From JAJKJG01 sp036386395 (lineage in GTDB: Bacteria; Pseudomonadota; Alphaproteobacteria; Rhizobiales; Beijerinckiaceae), in the NCBI GenBank assembly GCA_036386395.1, contig DASVVU010000250.1:1-11416 (forward strand): a stretch of 11,416 bases of DNA. The letters are read 5' to 3'. Position numbers and translations under genes: made by a program. This document shows, piece after piece, positions 6,138 to 11,416 of the stretch. The stretch's first letter is position 1, and each line of letters opens with the position of its first letter. Below the pieces are notes generated by a model, which searched no databases, was not told where the DNA came from, and saw nothing but the letters and a program-made list of their open reading frames with translations.

Positions 6138-9100
6138 TTCGAAACGCCAGTCGCCCAGCTTCATGCCCGAAGGCGCGAGGCGCTGCAGGGCGTTCTCGGC
6201 GGTCTTCAGGGTGCGGCGGATCGAGGCCTCCGAGCGGGCGTAGTCCGGGTCCAGCGCGCGCAGCAGCATGTCCCGGATGCGCTCGACCTCCGCCCGTTTG
6301 GCCTTGGTGGTCGCCGTCGCCTCGACGCGGGCGAGATCATGCCAGATGCGCTGCACCCGCTCGATCTTGGCGAGCACGCCTCGCGGGTTGTTTATGTCCT
6401 GGCCCAACCCCGACGTCGGGCCCAGGTGGACTTCCAAGGCGAAGCGGCGGGCTTCCAGCGCCTTGATCGCCGCATTCCGGTGGACCTCGCTCGGGAAGGT
6501 CTGGGTCTTGAGCACGTCGCTCAGGGCAGCGATGTTGGCGTCGACGTTGCGGGCGTTGGCGGTGAAGGCGCCGAAGCCGACGAAGCCGGCGTAGTCCTTG
6601 ACCTCCACCTGGACGATGCGGGCCTGCAGGACCCCGTTCTCCATGAAGAACTCGATCTTGACGTTGTCGAAGCCGGCGTTGCCGCGGTGCTTGGCGTCGA
6701 TCTGCACGACGAGGCGCTGCTCGGGTCCCGGCGCCTTCGCGGTGGCGGCGACCTGCGACTCGATGAGCGCCTGCGAGGCGACCTCCATGATCCCGCCGGC
6801 GTGCGCCGACTCGCTGCCGCGCTGGCGCCAGCGGCCCGAGCCGGGGGGACTTTCGATCTCCTCGCGGGTGTGCAGCACCCGGCCCTGCGCGTCGACCAGC
6901 TCGACCCGGCGATAGCGGCGCTGCTCGCCGCCGACGTCCTCCTCGACCCATGGCTGCCCTACCTGGTGAAGCTCGGCGTCCGGATGGGTGTGCACCAGGT
7001 CGTGGTTGTCGTAGGTGCTGTTGGAGCGCCGGACGGTCTTGCGGTCCTCGCGGCCATAGGTGGGGTCGTTGAGGTTCGGCCGCCGGCCGGAAACGACGCT
7101 CTTCTTCTGCTGCAGGAGCGGCACGTCCTGCAGCAGCCGCGGCGTCGCCGCCAGATTGCCGGCCAGCGCCTGCAGGCGCTCCGGCGTCAGGCTGTTCAGC
7201 AGGGCGAGCTGGCGGCGGTAGAGATCGGCTTTTTCCTGGAAGTGGGCGATGGCCTCCTCGGCACGCGCGCGCACCTCCGGATCGGGGGAGCTGAGGTCGG
7301 CCTTGAAGGCCTCGATCAGCCGCTCCTGGGCGTTCAGCTCCACCTCGAGATAGTTGCGCACCACCTCGGCGCGGGCTTCCATCGGCAGCGCGCGGAACTC
7401 CTCCGGCGTCAGGCGCTCGAAGGATGCGATCCGCTCCGCATGCCCCTCCTCGGTCCGCTGCAGCAGATGCACGCCCTCCTCGTGCACGGCGTGGGCGGAT
7501 GCGTCGGGCTGGACGAGCACGCGCGGCTTTCCGTCGGGGCCGATCACCACCGCGGCATGGCTGGCCTCCGGATCGCGCCCGGTCCTGGCGCGGTACTCGT
7601 TGGGGCCGACGACCTCGACCGGCACGTCGGCGAACTCGGCATGGCGTTCGGGCGGCAGGCCGGCCAGCAGCTCCGCCCGCCGCCGCGGCACCTGGGCGAC
7701 GGCGTCCGCCCGGACTGCGTCCGTCGCGCTCTGGATGCTGGCGCGGAACTCGGTGAGCGTGCCTTTGGGGTTCTGTGCGCGGAACTCGTACCAGGCGCGG
7801 ATCCGCTCGCTGGCGCCCGGCCCGTGGAAGTCCGGCGCGGCGTGCGGATGGCCGGCCGGGACCCTCCCCCTCCCCCGGATGGAAGGGACCATCGGCCGCG
7901 TCCGCGCCGCCACGATGCCGTGGCCGAGGGCTTGGCCAAGGCGTCCCGCGGGGCCGCCGATGAGCTTGGCGGCGACCATGGCGAAGGCCATCGACTGGGC
8001 CGTGCCCAGGAGCGTCCCGGTCAGCAGGTTGAGGAGGGGGTTGCCCTCGTAGGTGGACGGATCCAGGAGCAGGCCGGTGAGCGTGACCGGCAGGGTGCCC
8101 AGGGTGTTCTCCAGCCCCTCGGCAAGAGCCTTGGCCAGGAGCAGGGAGGAGCCGCCGCGGCCGGCGAGCCCCTTCAGCAGGCTCATGTTCTTGAGCAGCT
8201 TGTCCCCGAGCCCCGCCGTGGCGACCGAGACGGCGGCGTCCACGACCCCGGTGAGGAGGTCCGCGCCGAACTCCTCCCAGCCGTAGGCGGCGCCCTTGTA
8301 GTGGGCCTTGACCGCCATGGTGAGCATCGTGCCCACCACCGAGGCGGTCCCCGCGATCCACGCGGCGGCCGCCCAGGATAGGGTCCCGCCGGAGAGCACG
8401 GTCACCACCGCTCCGGCGATGGCGGAAAGGGCGATCACCACCCCGCCGGCGATCTGGCCGGCGACGTCGGCGACGACGTCCACGGAGCGGCGGTGCAGCC
8501 TGACCGAGGCGTCCACCGCCCGGGCGCTGGCCTCCACCGAGGCGAGTTGCCGCTCGTAGCTCTGCCAGGCCTCGAAGTCGTTCTCGTGGCCGGGCGAGCG
8601 GGCGAGGCGCTCCGCCTCCCGGAACCGGGCGATGTCCTGGTGCAGGAAGGCGACTTCCTGCTCCAGGTATCCCAATTCATCCGAGGACCAGTCGTTCGTG
8701 GACTGCCGCTCGAAGGCGACCTGCCGCTCGGCCCTAGCGGCGCGGTCGTCGGGCGTGATCGGCTCGCCGAACACGAACAGCTCGCGCATGTCCTCCCAGT
8801 CGCGGCCGCTGAACTCGCCGCCGAAGAAGGAGCCGCGATTGTGCTCGGGGTCCGTGGTCCCGAACAGGAACTCGTTGAAGTTCTCGCCCGGGTGCTCGGC
8901 CTCCCAGTTGCGGGCGAGCGTCTGCATCTCCTCGCGCGACCGGCCTGCGGCCACTTGCCGGAGGGCGTCCATGTCCGTCCCGGCGCCGCGGGCCGCGAAG
9001 GTGACCTCCTGGGTGTCGGTCAGCACGCCCTTCTGGGCGAGCAGGGCGGCGGTGCGGTCCTCCCAGACGACCCGCCCGGTCGCCGGATCGACGCGCCGAT

Positions 9101-11416
9101 CCCAGCCCAAGGTGGCGGTCATCATCCGCACGTCGGTGTCGAAATCGCCGCCGAAGGTGTGCGCCTCGAACATCGCCGAGGACGGCCGGCCCGCATAGTG
9201 AGCGTTGTAGTAGGCCCGCATGGCGTCGAACTCGGCCGGCGCCCGTTCGGCCGTGCGGCGGGCCGCCTCGGTGCGGGCCTCGGCCCGATGTTGGGCCATT
9301 CTTTGCGGCGACCACTCGTCGTGGAAGGCCAGCTCGGTCATCCTGGGCCGGCCCTGTTCGGGGGCGACGAAGCGGTTGCGGAAGCGGTCCAGCGCGCGGT
9401 TCGTGGCCGCGGGGCTGGCGTTCGGGTCGCTCAGGGTCATGGCCACCGCGGCCCAGGCCTCGCCCGCCGCCAAGCTGCCGTTGCGCCCCAGCGCCCCGTT
9501 GAAGCGGTTAAAGGCCGCCTGCGTGCGGGCCGAGCGTTCCTGGGGCGTGCCGCTGCGGTCGTTCATCGCCGCCTGCAGCGCCTGCCAGGCGTCCACGAAA
9601 TGGCCGCGGTCGACCGACTCGCGGGCGACCTGGCGCCTCAGCCCCAGGTCGAGGTTGAGGTCCCGCATCTCCTCGGCCATGAGCCGCCGCTGCGGCTCCT
9701 GCATGGCGTCGTTGATGACCTTGTCGTCGTGGTAGAAGATCGCCTGGCGCTCCAGGGCGATGCGCGAGGCGTTGATGCTGGCGTAGTCGAGCCCCTCCCG
9801 CGTCAGGTCGCGGTTGGAGCCGGAGATCCCCCGCAGCAGCGCCAGGTCCGCGTCCGAAGCTTCATCCTCGAAGGCCGCGTCCAGGGCCGACTGGCCCTCG
9901 GCCCGCGGCCGATCGGAGCCGTAGCGGGCCTCGTAGCCGGCGCTCACCGCCATGCGCCGGCGGCGGCGCTCGGCCTCGACGCGCGCGCTGTTCCAGCCGT
10001 AGCGCTCCGCGTCCTGGCCGATCTCCTGGTCGATCTGGCTGTAGATGGCGTCCACGCCCGCGCGGTCCGTGCCCAGGCCCAGGCCCAGCGTCCCCCCGTG
10101 CAGCTTCTGGTCGACCGCGATGGCGTCGGCGACGGCCGTGTCGCTGCGCATCAGCGCCTGGAAACGCTCCGTGTCGTGCGTGCCCGCGACGAACCAGTCG
10201 TTCAGCTCTCCGGTGATCTCAGTGTCCAGGTCGCGGCCGTAGCGGGCGCGGTAGGCCCGGCGGATCTCGGCGATCTCCGACGGGGACTTGTTCCGCAGGA
10301 CCCGCATGATGGTGTCGTTGTCGGTGCCGACCCCCAGGCCGTTCCAGGTGCCGTGCATGGCCTGATCCAGCTCGACGGCGATGGCCTCGGCGTTGCGGCC
10401 CTCCAGCATGGCGTTGGCCCGGTCGATGTCATGCGAGGACCAGGTCGCCCAATCGTTCAGCTCGGAGTCGAGCCGCTGGCGGAGGGGCTCGTGGTACATG
10501 TCCTCGTACTTCCACTCGACGAGCTTGCCTTCGAGCGCCGTTAGCCCCTGGAGGGCCTTGAAGACGTCCGGCTCCTCCGTCCCGGGACCGGTGAAGGCGG
10601 CCCTGAGGTCGTGGCAGATGCTCCGCAGCTTGGCCGGATTGAAGCTCTCGTTCGCCGTCGAGGCGGCGGTCATCATCCGCCCGTGGTCGCTGCTCGCCAG
10701 GACCGCGGCCTCGATGCGGCGCAGGATCTCGGGCCGGCGCTGGCCGGCGATCCGGCTCATCAGGCCCGCCGCGACGGCCTCGATGCGGTCCCCGCCACTC
10801 TCGAAGAAGGCCATGATGATGGTCTGCTGCTCGGCCGAGAGGTTGGCGAACTCGGCGGCGCGCTCGGCCTCGCTCATGGTCCTGAGGCGCGCGACCTCGG
10901 CGTCCACGAAGGCGACGCCGTCGAGGGTGGCCTGCAGGGTCGCCTGGGTCTGCTGCTCCTGCCAGGCGGCGCTCTCGCGCTCGGCCTGGCTGCGCCAGTC
11001 GCTGATCCAGTCCAGCAGCCTCTGAAGCCAGCTGCGCTCGTAGCCGAGGCGCCGGGCGGCCCAGTCGCGGACGGCTTCCCGCGCCTCGCGGCCCCGCTCC
11101 CGCACGGTGTCGCTGAAGCCCGTGGTCTCGGTGTCGGCGCCGGTCTTGCCGCGGTCGAGCTCGCGCTCGAGGCCGCGCATCTGGTCGTCCCGCCAGATAC
11201 GCACCGGCTGGAAGGCGCGCTCGGCATCCAGCATCTCCTCGGGCGTGGTCTTGCCGGCGCGCAGGGCGTCCCGGTCCGCCTCCGCGGCCTGTTGGTAGGC
11301 GCGCCGCTGCCGCCCGGCTTCGGCGTCGAGGGCGTCCTTGAAGCGCTGGGCGGCGGCGCGGTAGGCGGCGACCGCGCGCGTCTCCAGGGTGTCGACGCGC
11401 GCCAGCAGCCGGTCGC
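5538..11416 (-). CDS. Giant modular protein with annexin-like repeats and a predicted nuclease-like region (5' end outside window)
   Basis: At least 1958 residues are visible: 60 codons run open from the right edge to the Met at 11234, and 1898 follow, so the true start lies beyond 11416. Numbering below starts at that Met. Order: a helical Ala/Arg/Glu-rich N-terminal part; annexin-like repeats at about 203-280, 284-362 and 367-468, with another at 743-820; a hydrophobic Gly/Ala-rich segment at 920-1094; HEEGVHLLQ at 1251-1259; a coiled-coil-like stretch near 1300-1345; a PD-(D/E)xK-like region at about 1475-1580; a helical linker; and an unrecognised C-terminus at 1700-1898. The mix of a repeat-rich front, a membrane-active middle and nuclease-like region near the end is what polymorphic toxins and injected effectors show. 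That function is inference. It heads the visible part of a three-gene operon with no secretion genes in view. Confidence 0.9.
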   Translation of the reverse strand, partial: DRLLARVDTLETRAVAAYRAAAQRFKDALDAEAGRQRRAYQQAAEADRDALRAGKTTPEEMLDAERAFQPVRIWRDDQMRGLERELDRGKTGADTETTGFSDTVRERGREAREAVRDWAARRLGYERSWLQRLLDWISDWRSQAERESAAWQEQQTQATLQATLDGVAFVDAEVARLRTMSEAERAAEFANLSAEQQTIIMAFFESGGDRIEAVAAGLMSRIAGQRRPEILRRIEAAVLASSDHGRMMTAASTANESFNPAKLRSICHDLRAAFTGPGTEEPDVFKALQGLTALEGKLVEWKYEDMYHEPLRQRLDSELNDWATWSSHDIDRANAMLEGRNAEAIAVELDQAMHGTWNGLGVGTDNDTIMRVLRNKSPSEIAEIRRAYRARYGRDLDTEITGELNDWFVAGTHDTERFQALMRSDTAVADAIAVDQKLHGGTLGLGLGTDRAGVDAIYSQIDQEIGQDAERYGWNSARVEAERRRRRMAVSAGYEARYGSDRPRAEGQSALDAAFEDEASDADLALLRGISGSNRDLTREGLDYASINASRIALERQAIFYHDDKVINDAMQEPQRRLMAEEMRDLNLDLGLRRQVARESVDRGHFVDAWQALQAAMNDRSGTPQERSARTQAAFNRFNGALGRNGSLAAGEAWAAVAMTLSDPNASPAATNRALDRFRNRFVAPEQGRPRMTELAFHDEWSPQRMAQHRAEARTEAARRTAERAPAEFDAMRAYYNAHYAGRPSSAMFEAHTFGGDFDTDVRMMTATLGWDRRVDPATGRVVWEDRTAALLAQKGVLTDTQEVTFAARGAGTDMDALRQVAAGRSREEMQTLARNWEAEHPGENFNEFLFGTTDPEHNRGSFFGGEFSGRDWEDMRELFVFGEPITPDDRAARAERQVAFERQSTNDWSSDELGYLEQEVAFLHQDIARFREAERLARSPGHENDFEAWQSYERQLASVEASARAVDASVRLHRRSVDVVADVAGQIAGGVVIALSAIAGAVVTVLSGGTLSWAAAAWIAGTASVVGTMLTMAVKAHYKGAAYGWEEFGADLLTGVVDAAVSVATAGLGDKLLKNMSLLKGLAGRGGSSLLLAKALAEGLENTLGTLPVTLTGLLLDPSTYEGNPLLNLLTGTLLGTAQSMAFAMVAAKLIGGPAGRLGQALGHGIVAARTRPMVPSIRGRGRVPAGHPHAAPDFHGPGASERIRAWYEFRAQNPKGTLTEFRASIQSATDAVRADAVAQVPRRRAELLAGLPPERHAEFADVPVEVVGPNEYRARTGRDPEASHAAVVIGPDGKPRVLVQPDASAHAVHEEGVHLLQRTEEGHAERIASFERLTPEEFRALPMEARAEVVRNYLEVELNAQERLIEAFKADLSSPDPEVRARAEEAIAHFQEKADLYRRQLALLNSLTPERLQALAGNLAATPRLLQDVPLLQQKKSVVSGRRPNLNDPTYGREDRKTVRRSNSTYDNHDLVHTHPDAELHQVGQPWVEEDVGGEQRRYRRVELVDAQGRVLHTREEIESPPGSGRWRQRGSESAHAGGIMEVASQALIESQVAATAKAPGPEQRLVVQIDAKHRGNAGFDNVKIEFFMENGVLQARIVQVEVKDYAGFVGFGAFTANARNVDANIAALSDVLKTQTFPSEVHRNAAIKALEARRFALEVHLGPTSGLGQDINNPRGVLAKIERVQRIWHDLARVEATATTKAKRAEVERIRDMLLRALDPDYARSEASIRRTLKTAENALQRLAPSGMKLGDWRFEAGFENMVQWIPQTLVDAAKRASPAGQIVGQRFDIHPLRLAERQGFLARGRYGVEEAPSSFGKGLHILADQKGQPVVLNQPGRPGGPAFDPKVQAEQLIHQASHTNFGHPPQVGGQAVNHPLSPLVDVSHLTPAQIETLADELAKAAGGRPDLLARIRFIAPPAKMSAADWSALFARVAARHPAAAPYLDPKAGVILGQP
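6495..6812 (-). other. PD-(D/E)xK nuclease-like region of the giant protein
   Basis: Residues about 1475-1580. An N-terminal helix with Glu1484 and Glu1492 (GIMEVASQALIESQ) is followed by a strand, then GFDNVKIEF with Asp1523, then IVQVEVKDY with Glu1544 and Lys1546. The order Glu, Asp, Glu-x-Lys on adjacent predicted strands is the restriction-endonuclease-like core pattern found in many toxin nucleases. The assignment is by pattern only, since this superfamily is too diverged to name a family by eye. Confidence 0.5.
7467..7484 (-). other. Metallopeptidase-like HEEGVH motif
   Basis: Residues 1251-1256 read HEEGVH, followed by LLQ. The context (a hydrophobic strand ending in VLVQ, then AVHEEGVHLLQR) is like zinc-peptidase helices of the HExxH-xxQ type. 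Here, however, the two histidines are separated by four residues rather than three. It may be a degenerate or structurally shifted zinc site. Confidence 0.35.
7953..8477 (-). other. Hydrophobic Gly/Ala-rich segment of the giant protein
   Basis: Residues 920-1094 include several helix-length hydrophobic runs, at about 924-949, 952-975, 992-1010 and 1070-1094. They are separated by short polar links such as KAHYKGAAYGWEEFGADLL at 976-994. The runs are rich in Gly and Ala, as in membrane-inserting or pore-forming translocation segments. The YGWEE...VDA...TAGLG pattern at 985-1010 resembles, from memory, segments in large secreted or injected toxin proteins. Confidence 0.55.
8775..9008 (-). other. 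Fourth annexin-like repeat (diverged)
   Basis: Residues about 743-820 contain RGAGTDMDALRQVAAGRSREE (749-769), matching the annexin GxGTDxxxLxxxLxxRSxxE pattern, then ARNWEAEHPGENFNEFL in place of the usual AYxxxYGxDLxxEL. An insertion of about 15 residues precedes the last helix, and no acidic residue falls exactly 39 positions after the Thr. It is separated from the first three repeats by about 280 residues. Confidence 0.5.
9831..10136 (-). other. Third annexin-like repeat (with insertion)
   Basis: Residues about 367-468. LHGGTLGLGLGTDRAGVDAI (379-398) carries GLGT at 386-389, exactly 85 residues after the second repeat. AGYEARYGSD at 432-441 matches the AYRARYGRD of repeat two. An Arg-rich insertion (residues about 404-428) separates these parts, and the expected acidic ligand has shifted, perhaps to Asp452. 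Confidence 0.6.
10149..10385 (-). other. Second annexin-like repeat with complete type II calcium signature
   Basis: Residues about 284-362. GVGT at 301-304 is followed by exactly 38 residues and then Glu343, the classical type II calcium site spacing. The repeat also carries the annexin wording: DNDTIMRVLRNKSPSE, AYRARYGRDL and ELNDWF. This is the best-preserved copy. Confidence 0.75.
10395..10628 (-). other. First annexin-like repeat with complete type II calcium signature
   Basis: Residues about 203-280. GPGT at 216-219 is followed by exactly 38 residues and then Glu258, which lies in SELNDW, the same pentamer ELNDW seen in repeat two. The middle helices are more diverged (FKALQGLTALEGKL). 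The Thr lies 85 residues before the equivalent Thr of repeat two. Confidence 0.68.

Noticed and set aside
6337..8361. 674-codon minus-strand frame inside the giant gene
   Set aside because: Same strand but shifted frame, extremely Arg/Gly/Pro-rich. It is a shadow of the giant coding frame, which has the recognisable domains.
5595..8381. A 928-codon open frame on the plus strand
   Set aside because: It is antisense to the giant gene, has low-complexity Arg/Gly/Leu/Asp/Val composition and no recognisable domain. Long antisense frames are expected in high-GC genes.
10198..10463. Identical 11-base DNA repeat TCGTTCAGCTC at 10198-10208 and 10453-10463, considered as a recombination or regulatory repeat
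   Set aside because: It encodes the shared ELND part of annexin-like repeats one and two, so it reflects protein repeat conservation rather than a separate DNA element.
8493..10544. A 683-codon open frame on the plus strand
   Set aside because: It lies opposite the annexin-repeat region, is rich in Val/Gly/Arg/Leu and matches no family. It is a GC artefact.
1..11416. CRISPR arrays, insertion sequences, rRNA and riboswitches
   Set aside because: No regularly spaced direct repeats, no transposase frame or terminal inverted repeats, and no recognisable rRNA or riboswitch sequence were seen.

Overview
The window is very GC-rich with strong third-position G/C bias. The block plsX-fabH-ihfA-merR-tRNA-Pro is typical of Alphaproteobacteria, and the wording of PlsX, FabH and the MerR protein points to the Hyphomicrobiales, possibly a Methylobacterium-like organism. 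The genus is an inference from sequence style only.

Positions 1-302 hold no convincing gene, only a possible weak hairpin and a possible promoter. Positions 303-3361, plus strand, are a core housekeeping block. It encodes phosphate acyltransferase PlsX (phospholipid synthesis), 3-oxoacyl-ACP synthase III FabH (initiation of fatty-acid synthesis, TTG start), integration host factor subunit alpha, and a small MerR-family regulator. A well-formed tRNA-Pro(GGG) with its own promoter follows at 3418-3495.

From 3591 to the right edge the strand switches. Three co-directional minus-strand genes converge on the tRNA and form a compact operon, transcribed right to left. The first is a giant protein (at least 1958 residues, N-terminus outside the window). 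The second is an unrecognised 250-residue protein starting 29 bases after it. The third is a 393-residue protein with HEAT-like and formylglycine-generating-enzyme (FGE/SUMF)-like parts, overlapping its neighbour by 17 bases. The giant protein is the main discovery. It carries annexin-like repeats, three of them exactly 85 residues apart, and two of those have the textbook type II calcium signature GxGT-(38 residues)-E. Downstream are a long hydrophobic Gly/Ala-rich segment, a metallopeptidase-like motif with one extra residue (HEEGVH), a region with a PD-(D/E)xK nuclease-like pattern, and an unrecognised C-terminus.

My working interpretation is a secreted or injected polymorphic-toxin-like effector with a calcium/phospholipid-binding front end, with two small partners that could be immunity, adaptor or chaperone proteins. 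The repeats and motifs are read directly from the sequence. The effector role and any link to a contractile injection system are inference, because no secretion-apparatus gene lies in the window.
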